From Trichoplusia ni (taxonomy: Eukaryota > Arthropoda > Insecta > Lepidoptera > Noctuidae), in assembly GCF_003590095.1 (NCBI RefSeq), contig NC_039478.1, positions 18,166,001-18,230,000 on the forward strand: a stretch of 64,000 nucleotides of DNA, written 5' to 3'. The notes beneath the pieces were generated by a model, which worked only from the letters and a program-made list of their open reading frames with translations, searched no databases and was not told the origin of the DNA. Numbering within the stretch: the stretch's first letter is position 1; each line of letters begins with the position of its first letter. Below are positions 46,100 through 57,849 of this stretch, piece after piece. A program made the position numbers and the translations under genes.

Positions 46100-47700
46100 G
46101 AACCTATAAAAATTAAATTCAAAAGATTTTATTTCTATTACGCTGTTTTTTCAGGTAAATTGAAACGTTATAGAATTGACAGTTCAGAAATGTCATTCCT
46201 ATACAGAAGAACTGGCACGAAACTCCATAAGGGAAATTGTCGTGTTTATATGTAATACAACAAATATGATGAATGAAATCAATAATTTAATTAACATGAA
46301 ACACAATCGGAACAAGTAAGTTGGCAAACGGCGTCATCCCAAAAGTTACCAGCCTTTGTGTAAGTCTGTATTGAAAGTCCAAATTAACTAAGTTGCATTG
46401 TTTGCACGCTGTGAACACGTAAACTTTTGTTCATTATCTCGGAATATGTTCATAATTATTTGTACTTCCTTACTGTTAACTAAACATTATAGGATGGGTA
46501 TGGTAGTTGGTCGTGAGTTAAGTGACAACAAAGGTTCAATGTTTATAAACTAAGGTACCAACGAGTATCTATAAAGAGTCTGTAAAGCTTTCCTTGAAAA
46601 AAAAACAATCTTTAAGTAAGTTGAAGAATTAACACATGCTGACTGAATTTAATATAACATGCTAACTTATTTTAAGCATATTTAAATAAAGCTGCGAGTT
46701 AATGAGGTAATCAGCACGAGATTACAATTTATTACAACGTTTAATTTTATTGCAATATTAAGTACCATATTACTACTGGCTGCATTAAGACGCATGCTGA
46801 GTAACAAATAAAGAAAATGATTGAAGTTAAAGCGATCGTTTAACGAGAACTTTTTGTCAATTAACGTTAACCAATCGTTAAGTACTGCAAATGTACGGAT
46901 TAAGGACCTTGATCGGGTACATTGAGCTCGCAGTATTTATGTAAAATCATTTTTAATATCTTACTGCAAAACAAATAAATTTATTTTTAAGCTGTTATTT
47001 ATGCTGAACCTAAACAGCTGCTGAGTTGGGACTCAGTTCGATAAAGAAACAAAATACAACCATTTTAGTCGTACAAGGGATTAAATCCAAATTCACACGC
47101 TCAACTTTCGTGGTTACAGTAAAAACTAAAACATTCAAACAGCAAATAAAAACAGTATAAATAAAAGTCAAAACCGCATAAACAAATCAGATAGGACATA
47201 ACGAAAAAATACTGAAAAAAAAAATGTAAAGTGTACGATACATATTTATGAAGTGACATCGCCTAGCGGGGATTGGGATTCATTCACCAAATGTTGGTAT
47301 CTATTTACATTGTTATCTGCAGTTATCGAGGGTCGCCCTTCGGAGAAGCCGCCGGGTTATCGATGCCAACTGGAGTGCCGACTTTGTGATAAACCAATCA
47401 TGAGAAGGGATTTCTGAGGATACCGTCACGATATCGAATGTAAATTATAAATAGTGTTGGATACGTGTGATATGGTGTTATGCTCTTTTCCTTTTATATT
47501 GTTCATTCAATATTATTATGAGTTACTTGACATCACGGTAAGGTGTTCTACTATTATTTTTTTTCAGGATTAAGAATTATAAAGCCTTTTTGGTGTAACA
47601 AAATTGTAATAACTATGAAAAACAAATTACTTATCAATATATATATTATCTTATCAATATTGTATATTCTTTCAAATCAAAGCTCTATCTCGACTACATA
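46100..47700. other. Nothing recognised
   Basis: AT-rich, with no open frame above about 60 codons and no repeat recognised. Confidence 0.35.
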
Positions 47701-47704
47701 ACGG

Positions 47705-47712
47705 CTAAATAT
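47705..47712. repeat. Target-site duplication, left (CTAAATAT)
   Basis: Identical to 48350-48357 on the other side of the MITE. Eight bases is the hAT-family length. Confidence 0.9.
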
Positions 47713-48349
47713 TAGGGATGGGCCGAAATTCGTTTTACATTCGGTTTAACCGAACTTCGGCAGCTTGAACCGAACTTCGTCATTCGGCCGAATTTCGGTT
47801 AAAATGCCGAATATTCTGCACTAAATATACTTGAACTATCATAATAGAAAGTAATAAAAAAACGTATGTGTAGTATACGTGATAAACAGAAAACTTTAAT
47901 TAATTTTTTAATTACCTTTCTCAAAAATATTTGGTTACTTAATCAAACAAAACACAAAATTAAACCGCTTTTCTTACTAATCAAACCAGCCTTAGAAATC
48001 TTTATTTCTTAATCAAAAACAAAATTTTAATCAACAAAGTTTAGTCAATCAAACCAAGAAAAATCATGTAAAAACAATTAATTTAATTTGTGAAATGTAA
48101 ATAATGGCACGTGACAAGATGGTGACGTCTTTACAAATGACTAGCTTGCTAACGGCCCCGCGGGGAAGTGCGGAGTACGGGCGAGGTACATCTAGCAATA
48201 TTTGCAGCAAGTGCGTAAACAAGGCACAACATGAAAAAGCTCGGCGAAATTGAACCGAAGTTCGGCCGAAGTTCGGCCGAATTTTTCATTTTTACCGAAT
48301 GTTCGGCCGAAGTTCGTATTCGGTTTAAACCACATTCGGCCCATCCCTA
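47713..48349. mobile_element. Complete hAT-type MITE, 637 bp
   Basis: The element begins TAGGGATGGGCCGAA and ends with the exact inverse TTCGGCCCATCCCTA, a 15-bp perfect terminal inverted repeat. The 8-bp duplication CTAAATAT flanks it on both sides (47705-47712 and 48350-48357). An 8-bp target duplication with TAGGG-type ends is the signature of hAT transposons. It encodes no protein, so it was moved by a transposase encoded elsewhere. Both subterminal regions (47736-47800 and 48241-48330) are packed with GAACTTCGG or its complement, at least five copies, the likely transposase-binding array. The perfect duplication and ends suggest a fairly recent insertion. Confidence 0.88.
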
Positions 48350-48357
48350 CTAAATAT
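48350..48357. repeat. Target-site duplication, right (CTAAATAT)
   Basis: Exact copy of 47705-47712, directly abutting the right terminal inverted repeat. Confidence 0.9.
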
Positions 48358-50430
48358 CATAATTCCTAGGAAAACCAAGATCAAATGCAATTTCTGAATA
48401 ACCCCGAGACAAGACTAATTTTACTAACCCCTACAAACTATACGTTCTAGTCAATGATCAGTCAGATACACATTTAACAACCCGTTAATATCGGGATGAC
48501 TTATGCGACTATTTTAAATCATGTAACAGATAATTGGAACAACTATAAACCTAGTATTTCGCCCTCTAAACGACGGCCACCAGTTCTAAATCGACCCACA
48601 CACTGTCTTTACATTTATTTGATTCACTCAATTGAGGAAAAGACGAGCAATAAAAATGGTAAACGTAAACCCTTTAGACTCCCACCTGTTCAAATAACAA
48701 TGGACTGAGGTAATCCAAATATTTTCGAGAACTCGTCATGATGTAGCAGAACAAAACGGAACGATAAATAAAAGAGTATTCACGAAACTGGATCAGCGAG
48801 GACTAAGGAACTTGTTTTCAAACTTATACAGTATGGAGGCCAACATACTTTGTAGTGCATTCAAAAATTAATACTACCTACAACATAATGTCTGGACACA
48901 ACATGTTAGGGGACACTAAATTAGTACTAATACAAGACAAATAAAAGTCCAAAAACCCCAATTAATTAAAAAAAACAAAATTTCGACCCGCATAACAAAA
49001 TTACGGTGAAATACTCTACCGCAATTATCAATACAAAAACATTTAATTATGTTAATAAATGAGTCCCCTTCACCGTTTAATCAAAACTTTCATTTCAACA
49101 AGACCGCAAAACAGCTTTACTTGAATAATAGAGAGGCGAGTGATTTCCAAGAATTGTTTGGTGGATTTTATGTTTCATTATATTCCAACAGTGTCAAGTT
49201 GCAAGAAACCGCCGTGGAGAAATGTGGAAAATTAGATGTTGCTTTTGTGGACGCCCTGACATTGAATTCTAATGTATTACAAAGCGAAAAGTAAAAATGA
49301 ATCCAGTTCAGCGACTCCTGAATGTCAGACGGAAGTCGAAGATTATAAGAGCAAGTAATATAAGCAACTACCTATTCCTGATTCAAGGAGACTTCGGACT
49401 TTGCTCGTGAGCGACCAGTCGCTGCAAAAATGGCGTGCGATTTAATATCTCAGTGCATTAGGTATAACAATATTCAGATCATATCAATGATAAGAAAACT
49501 TTTGAATTAATTAGCAGAAGTTGGTTTGGCAATGTCGACTTCGACAGAATATGCATCTATGCCGTTCTTCTGTGCGATAAAACATCGTTATTTATCGTTA
49601 TGCGTATAAAATAGGCTGAACCTCAAAGGATCAAAGGAACCACTGGCAGCGCCGTACATAGCAAAACTTTTAAAGAATCTATTCTCAAATCAAGCAAAGC
49701 TTTTTTATGAGTTCTAGACAACTAATAGACATACTTACATATAATATTTCAAATATGTGCATAATAGCTTATTTACGCCTACACAGAAAAAAAAATCATG
49801 TTGTTCGCACAAAGATTTGTACTGGACGGGAATCTAGCAAATGAACCCAGGTCAGTCCAAAAAGCTTAGAGCAGTGTCGGTGTTAGAACTTTCATCTGCA
49901 TCAGCCATACTTTAAAAAGGTTGTAGACTCCTATGGGCGATCAAAACCGCAAAGCTACATACACAAAACAGTGAATGAATCATCAACCGTTATTTAATTG
50001 TCAATATAAATTTGTCGTCGAATTTCTTGTGGCGCTCTGGTCGAGAATAAACTTCAATTTGCACAAACGCAAAAACTTCAATCAGTTTCTCGGAAAAGAA
50101 ATATTACTTCCAACAGGAAAAAGAAGCGTAATACTATGTCCTTGGCATTTGAGATATTAATGTTAATATTCGGGAAAGGGTGAATGCATTGAAAATCTTC
50201 TTCAAAACGGTTGAAACACAATTTTTATGATAAATAATAAGCGCTGAATATTTTCGTGATAACTCTGTAAAGTTATTATTATTAAATGACACTCACCATG
50301 GTTGTTATCAAAGGTTAGCCATCACCCCCATCTGAAATTAAAACAAACATGATTTTTAACGCCATAAGTCAAACCATTTACGGGTAATTGAGTGTTAGTA
50401 TTTTAGTACCCACTACGGATACAAAAACGA
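48358..50430. other. Non-coding with one short palindrome
   Basis: AGCGACCAGTCGCT (49410-49423) is an inverted repeat of two 6-base arms, followed by CAAAAATGGCG, which is weakly YY1-like. The open frames here (up to 81 codons, 49049-49294) show no domain. Confidence 0.3.
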
Positions 50431-50464
50431 AATTATTCAAAAATGTATAAAATAATTACAACGT

Positions 50465-50914
50465 TCAATTAGAAAGTAGAAAAATGCAGCGTAAACAAAA
50501 CCATTTACGGTTAAAAATAAAACGTATCGTAAACATAAATTCTCCATTAAAAGACAGTGAGAACAATCGCAGAAATACAATAACAAAGGAGAGTCTTGGT
50601 CCAAACAAGTCGCAGGTAACAATTAGAGACATAACCACACTCCCGATAACTATAATCATAGAAACGTTCGTATTAATGAAACTCGAGGCTAAATCGTTGC
50701 AACGCTCATAAAACATAGTCGTAAAACAATATACAGAAATGCCATCACCGCCGGTTCTCACGCCGTATAGATATAAAACCCATATTATGTACGAGCAATT
50801 AAGAGGTACATAATATAAAAATGATTGCCAGACATCACACGATCCTTTTATAGACGGCGATGTCGATAAACTGGACAAGTGCCAAAAAAATCGAAAAAAA
50901 AAATGAGCGATCAA
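50465..50914 (-). other. 149-codon open frame, longest in the window, coding doubtful
   Basis: The minus strand is open from an ATG at 50914. The peptide is very hydrophobic (for example SMIIVIGSVVMSLIVTC and RFIFNRKWFCLRCIFLL) and could be read as membrane segments, but F, L, S and I richness is what T-rich DNA gives in any frame, and the complementary strand is open too (50484-50711). I see no receptor or transporter motif. Probably a chance frame, though an insect chemoreceptor remnant cannot be excluded. Confidence 0.15.
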
Positions 50915-50919
50915 TGCTC

Positions 50920-53300
50920 TGGTACATCACTAATCGGTAACGTATACACATATCCAATTTATTATCATGTCCAAACTCGATAAATTAAAATATATGTGAT
51001 GTGATAACAACAAAAAACATCTATGATACATTCAGATGTTAATATAAATACGTTCCGTCAATAAATTCTAATTTGTCATACAAATTGTCGTGCATCACAT
51101 TGAAACATATATTCTGATCAAAGAACGAAGACGCTGAGACACTTTGTCATTAAAATTTAAGACCTTGTCGTGGATGTATCTTGGATGTACGCATCGGACT
51201 ATCTCACGACATAAATAATAAATTATCACCACCATTATATCCTCAGATACAAGAATATCCATGGAACAACTATGGAACATCCTTGCGAGTTGAAAAATAT
51301 TTTCTATTCAAATAAGCCACAAGGAAAGCTGTTGTTCGTATTCCATTTTGATTTAAATAAGTATCAACTCCATCATCTAATTCTAGTAACACGTCAGCAA
51401 AGTATTCGGAAGTGGACCACACAGAGCGACTTATCTCAGAAAACAATCAGCGGCCACAGCGAAACAATTAGCATGACTTATATAAATAAATTATCACCAA
51501 TTATCTATGCAACGAAGTGTTTGTTAGTCAGACATGACTGCACACTACATAAAATATCCAGTTATATGAAACATTAAATTTCCCATTGTGCATCTCATAA
51601 GACAACATGTTTCAAGAGTCGTTTTATTAATTAAGACTAAAAGGAACGCGTCACCATATCTTATCACTGCTAAAAATAACTCAATTATAGGTATCAATTA
51701 ATATTTAGAACAAGTGTTGAATATTGAGTCACATATGCGCCCGCGCCGTATGAATGGCGATGACTAACTTGGTGCCAAAGTGCCGCATAATAATATTGCT
51801 TCATGGAAAACTAATCATGCAGGATAAGTGGATATTATTAACATGAAGATTAGGTCGTCTGTGTCGATACCAGTATATACTTATAGAGGAAAACGTTAGC
51901 CAAATATCAGTGAGATATGAATTTTGGCCTGCAAGATATGCTAATGAAAATCGGGTAGGGCGTGAGTTCTCAGAAAGACTGACTAGATTGGGCAAAACAA
52001 CAAATTCTAATGTAGGTATAACGAAGAAGCTCTCAGAGTATAATAATATGATAAGTTTGAAGAATACTGTTCAGTAACATTATATATAAGAGAGTGCAAT
52101 ACAAAGGGTATGGAAGATCAGGTGACAGAATTTGTAGTCAGTAAAGTCAGTTTCACGCAACACACCTCTCAAGTCAGCAGAAAGTGAAGTTCCTTCACTT
52201 CTAAGCCAATTAATTTAATTATTTGCCAATTAAGGCTTCGCATGACCAAACCGCGTTCTTATACAACATCGATGGCATGATACCGCGTCGGATTTCAATC
52301 CAAAGGATTACCGCAGCCCCGGGATTCTTGGTTCTAATTACAGTAGAAACTCGAACTAGACTAGGGTCCTTAGCAACAACACATCAAGCTGAAACCGGTT
52401 GTAACTAGGTGAACGGTATAATTATTCTACCGGCTCACCCTGTCTATCTTAAAGAGGTATGAAAAGTACTCATTTCCTAACTCTGTCACTGTGTATTTAG
52501 ATCACTTTTAGAACGTGTAGGTATACTTAGTATGTGTCGATGGAATGATAAGTAACAATTTTCTTTCATACTTGCTGTTGCCCACGATTTCGTCGGCGTT
52601 GTAAATATTAACACCATATTATAAAAAGCACCTTTCAATATGGTTACAATGAGTCAAACTTAAAAGATAAAAAAAGACATTATTTTCCTCTTTATATTAT
52701 TATGGCATACATCGTGTTCCTAGTGCAGAGGGTTTGTATACACGCATTTAAAATTCGTGTTAATATCCTAGGTTTTTTATCAAAGCAAAATCAACTCCCG
52801 TAGCCCTGTCAATAATTCGAATGCAAAACTCTGACTAGACACGGCAAAATATTTCAATTCAATCAGCTTAACCGTTATAAAAACAAACGTTTACATTCAC
52901 TTGCGTATTGATTATATTTAGTTTTAACCGTAAAGAGATCTTTTATATTGGTCGTGAACGAATACGTGTAAACCGGAGCGGAAGCGAGAGGTCACGGGCG
53001 TTTAACGAACGGTTTAATTAATTTATCATGAAAGGACGAAAAGCAAAAATACATTTTCTTCCTGCTCATTGCAACCCAAGCATTTAATAACAGCTGATTG
53101 TGTTGTTTTTTAGTCCCAAACGAAACCGGAACAGAGTTTTTAAAACCGTTGTTGAACAATGTGTATTCTCAGTTTATCAGCGATACAATCCAATGGATCT
53201 TGTAACGAAACTCAGTCCCGTGTACCGCCTGTAATCCTCTGGTCAACGTACTACGATATGTAATTACAAATAATTAAGTACCGATTTGGAAATACATCAA
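50920..53300. other. Non-coding
   Basis: A plus frame of 101 codons (51272-51577) has no recognised features. No repeats or motif clusters identified. Confidence 0.35.
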
Positions 53301-53312
53301 ACTGTTCATACA

Positions 53313-53530
53313 TCAAGCAATTAAGAGCATAATAATTCGTGACGCGTTGTAATTCAATTTCGGGCGTCTTCGGTCGTCGGCATAGTTTTTGTAAACCGAT
53401 TTGAACTTGTGACCCTCGCTTCCGCAGCCGGGCTCGGCAGGCGGCGGTGGTAGATACACTACTTGGCTATGCGAGTAGCGACCTCTGAACCCTGAGTCAA
53501 GCCGATACAAAGCGGTGCGGATGTCAGATT
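53313..53530 (-). CDS. Candidate coding exon, unidentified protein
   Basis: On the minus strand a frame is open from just after a TGA (53532-53534) to a TGA at 53313. A possible acceptor, pyrimidine-rich CTACATCCTTTCTGCG then GTTGAG, ends at 53531. The peptide reads ESDIRTALYRLDSGFRGRYS, then a proline linker (YLPPPPAEPGCGSEG) and a basic part (HKFKSVYKNYADDRRRPKLN). Most third positions are G or C over the middle 45 codons, against an AT-rich background. It has no ATG near its start, so it would be an internal or last exon. No domain is recognised and no clear donor closes it before the stop. Confidence 0.33.
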
Positions 53531-53539
53531 CTCAACGTT

Positions 53540-56135
53540 CGCAGAAAGGATGTAGGCACAAGCGGCGGCACTGTTATGATTCATTTGCAAACGAACAGTT
53601 GCTTTGCATTCATGTGGATGATGTGATCGTTGTGTGTAAACGTTTTGTCAACTGATATTAATGACTGAGTCGCGTCGCACTCAAATTCAACAAGATATTG
53701 TTCATGCGCAAAACCAGGGATCTTTTAAAAAACAGTTACAAATAAAGAACATAACTAAAATAAACCGATACCGAATCGCCTATCAAAATTTTTCGTACGA
53801 AACCATTTAATATTCTTGTCGGTTCTTTTCCCCAAAATTCGTATTGACCTTGCGAATCAAAAGACCAAATTCTTGCAACATATTAAACAAACAAACACCC
53901 AGCATGGCCTCATTGGGCAGCTAAAAACTATACGTAGGTATACAAGTAAAGTACAGGCCACCATAAAACGTTGATTGTCGCGTAGGTCTCGGGGTGACCT
54001 TGAGATGTACTAGCAGAGTGATTCACACGCCCACAGACACAACATTTTGGACCACTTCGTCACCAAATATGCAGAAGCGTTCAATACCTTCGTACGTGTT
54101 AGAATTTTATGTTTTCCACCCAAAACGCCGAGTCATTGAATGTAAATTAAGCAATGAGTCTGAGTTTAGTATCAAGTGATCCTTTTCCTTATCCAAAGGT
54201 GGATGTTTTTGTTAGTCTAAAATATGCGACTGGTTTTGCTGATTAAGTTTCTAAGGCACCAAAATAATAAGCCATCAGACACATCTAACACCTCAACATG
54301 AATGAAAACATAGACTCTTCCACTATAAAAGAACATGAGAACCTCAAAAAAAGTTGTGAGACATAATAAGGGTCGGCTACTGTACTTTTTAAATTAGACC
54401 ACGTCCATCAATTTATCTTTTTGGGATGTCGATGGGAACAGGTTACAATACGATTTGATTCGGAAGCCGCCAGCGTCCGTGTTTGAGAAGTAAATAAACA
54501 TTGTCTTGGGAGCTTGGCCCACAAGGGCCCCGAACAGGCAAACCAAGTGTGAACAAACAAACTCACAAATTGCATTAATTTACAGAACGAGACATCACAA
54601 GCGCAAGTTGACACGATCTCTTGACTATTACATATTATCTTATTATATACCGTTATTTAAAAATATACGGTTGGGTAAGACGTTAGAACTGACATATGTT
54701 ATTATTAACAAGAACAAAATTGAGATAATAAGATGAATCAATAGCCTTTAAATGAAACAACCTCTAATAAAGAATTAACATTGACTTCGTAGTGGGTCTT
54801 CGTTAATTCACAATCGCTTAATCATTCTTTCCGTCGAAGCAAAAGGCGGATTGAGTTACCAAGTTAACATAATAAAACTTTCGATTGCTGTCTTTTGTTT
54901 TCAAGTAATGCTGATGGAAAAGATCTCGTTCAGGTTCAAAGTTGATAACTAATTCCTAAGTATTTTGTAGCTGATGTCCAAGTGATTTGAATGTTTGACT
55001 AGCACTAGATTTTCTTCCTTTAAACTTATGTACGTTTTGATAGGTGATTATCATTTGCTAAGGTGAATTTTCAAAGGTGTGTTTAAAACTCCGTCAGAGG
55101 CCTACAGATGGTGACTCTCCCAATAGGTTGAACATCAAACATGCGAAAAGAAGAAGTTCCTAAATGCTGAAATTATGTGGAAACTGGTATAGTACATATA
55201 AATACATAATTAACAATTCACGAAAGCCCGCGGCGTGCCAAATATCATTCCCCGGTTGTCACATCTACGCTATGTCATGTTTACATGTTTTAGTCATCAA
55301 TCTATGTGTCTGGGGAGGTAGTTGCGCAGAGCGCGCAAAAACCGAAGTGTAACGACCGGCGATCCGCCCTTGAACCTACACATCACGTGCACAGACAGAC
55401 ATGACGACATTATTTAAAATTCAACACGTTAAATACTAGAGAAGTGTCCGGTACTGGTCAATGGAATGCAATATTATTAGATGAGGTGATTAAAGCCACA
55501 CCCAGTGATCTCACAGCGACACTATACAAGTACGTACATTACATTGCGTGTCCTTTTAATCATGTTAGCGTAAAAAATGTAGCACGTTAGCAAAAACATG
55601 CGATGTATGGCGACTTAATATTAATATACTAGGAGTGTTATATTCACAAAATCACTAAAATGACTCGTCGGAAATACACGAAATACTAGAACAAATTCCG
55701 AATGCATAAAGCAATCGTAACAAGATTTTAAGAGCACATTTGTTGCTGGCGGCACGATTGCACTGTTCAGATGTTTTGGCATTCATTTTTACGATAGGCA
55801 GTAATCTACCATGATGTGAATTATGTAGGCTTGCTGTTTCCGCGGTTTGTTCTGCGAATTAGTCATGGTGACTGAAAAAAGTACCGAAGTTATTGGTTGG
55901 TTACAGAAAATAGACATGTCTGTTCCTGTTCTTAACCGAGAGTTACATTAAAATGATCGTTGTACTCGATATCGTTGCTAATCATCATCGGTAGTAACTA
56001 TTTGATAAGCACATAATTTTTTCAGTAAGAGTTTTCACACTTTAGAAGTCCCCATAAACTTTAATCGGTGAGCTGGAAAATTAGCAAGCAAAAACGACGA
56101 AATTTTCCTACTAATGATATCAGAGAGGTTTCATA
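53540..56135. other. Non-coding
   Basis: Chance frames only. A small CpG-rich patch lies near 55230-55370 (AGTTGCGCAGAGCGCGC). No repeat recognised. Confidence 0.35.
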
Positions 56136-56141
56136 GTTACA

Positions 56142-56564
56142 TCAGCTGTGCGTTAGTGATGGCCGACCTTGAACCGGCTGCCGGCCAGTCGGCAACACAC
56201 CCGAAGCTATAAAGCTACACTTTTGGAAGACACGCTCGTATTCCGTGTTTCTTTTTTCTCGTAAAACCAGGCGTGGGGTTATGGAATTACGTAATAGAAG
56301 ACGCTTACTGCTCAGGATATAATGGACGCTGCGGCAGAGTGTTGCCAAAAAATTAAATAAACTTGGGATATTAGAAATCATATTCATCATCATATATCTA
56401 AAGACAGAACTGATTCTATCACTTTCATACATATTTGGTAATGAAAGAGTGATTTCCTTTATGTGTAGTATATGCCTTATCAATCGATCAATCAACCTAT
56501 CGCGGCCACTAGTAGCCGTAGGCCTCTCCCAAGCCACGATATCGCTCCACAAATTAAGATTCAC
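56142..56564 (-). other. 140-codon open frame, coding doubtful
   Basis: Open on the minus strand from an ATG at 56564 to 56142. The final 60 codons are the more GC-rich part and include RNSITPRLVLREKRNTEYER and TGRQPVQGRPSLTHS. No domain is recognised, and the first half looks like translated AT-rich DNA. A palindromic ATTACGTAAT (near 56285), a PAR-bZIP type site, lies within it. It may be a promoter region rather than a gene. Confidence 0.18.
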
Positions 56565-56699
56565 GATGACGCCTTTAATACAGAAAATATGCAGATGACT
56601 AGACTGCTACTAAACGATTACATCAGATGGATATCTGACGTAACTCTACAGGGTAATTACATAATAGTTTTATTTATAAAGGAGCATGATACATAGGAA

Positions 56700-57780
56700 T
56701 ACAGCAGACATGTAGACGCCCAAATAGAAATAACTGTTTCAAGCTATATAAAAAGAAAGGCGGATACAAAGTTGAGAAGAAGAATATCCAAAATGGAAAT
56801 ACTGAATGGTGAGAGTAAAGCAATTTCTACAATAAAGAAAACGGATGTACATAATTCATGTCACTAGTTATTAATTTCACCAAAGAGGTCTTAAGCTAAA
56901 TTACATTTGAAACGTCAACATCAAACAGCACCTCTAAGCATAGGTATTCGCTACAAAGCCCTCGGTAAAATTCCCAACGGAAGGCGGAAGTCATCCTTCG
57001 TCATATCATCTTAATGTCGCTGAACTTCCACCAACCTTGACGACGACGTGTCAAATATTTTTACTATCCGAACAAGGTCGAGTGTACATAAAGTATTAAT
57101 ACATACATACGTAGGCATATGAAATATAAATTAGCGATCCTATAAGATTTCTTGAGAATTGTTAATGACGATCAACTTGTTATGAAGTTTATTGTAAGCT
57201 AAATGCATAAAAAAACGGCAGAAAACCGCTGATTATGTCATATTCAATAATCCTACTACTCAAGACATCGTCAGCCAAAAAACTTGCACTGAAGTATTTT
57301 AGATCTCAAGAGCTGTGCTTGTATTTCATATAAATGCGAAAAGCCAATGGTTATGTTAAAAATAATAAAAGTTGAAGCCAGCTAAAGCGAGCATGGTCTA
57401 CCTTGAACCCCAGGGATCGATACAGTGCCATAATAACCGTATTTATAATACCCAATCGATCCAAGTGAAGCGAACATTTTTCATTACCAAGGCCGCGATG
57501 TAAATAGATTGATGGATTCCTTCAGTCAGAATTAAAGTGGTTTGTTTTGTGATACCATATTGCGATCATCAATTTTTTTTTGAAATTATTAAAATAACCG
57601 AATATTCATATTAAAGAGATGTGCTTGGAATAGCCGAGCTCTTACAGCGGGTGTTAATCAGTTTTGTTTTTGTATTTTAGGATCGTGCTAATCTCTACCC
57701 GAGTATAATAGAATACTAGAAACAATTTATGAGGATAATTAAAGACCGCTTCGTTTCTCGCCCAAGAGCGAATGAACGTT
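56700..57780. other. Nothing recognised
   Basis: AT-rich with no open frame of note. Confidence 0.35.
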
Positions 57781-57785
57781 GAATT

Positions 57786-57839
57786 AAGCTTTCATTAATT
57801 GAATCTTTTATAGATTCAATTAGTTATTAATAAAAGCTT
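57786..57839. other. AT-rich hairpin
   Basis: AAGCTTTCATTAAT..TGAATC pairs with GATTCA..ATTAATAAAAGCTT: outer arms of about 14 bases with one mismatch, an inner arm of about 7, and a bulge of seven bases on the 3' side. The 54-base foldback could be a small mobile-element relic or a structured RNA. Its low G+C argues against a stable RNA. Confidence 0.35.
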
Positions 57840-57849
57840 CTACTAGTGT

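Noticed and set aside
50484..50711. 75-codon plus-strand frame opposite the 149-codon minus frame
   Set aside because: Both strands are open because the stretch is strongly purine-rich on one strand. Neither shows coding codon use.
51975..52000. TGACTAGAT resembling the start of miR-279
   Set aside because: Only nine bases match and no flanking sequence folds back to form a hairpin.
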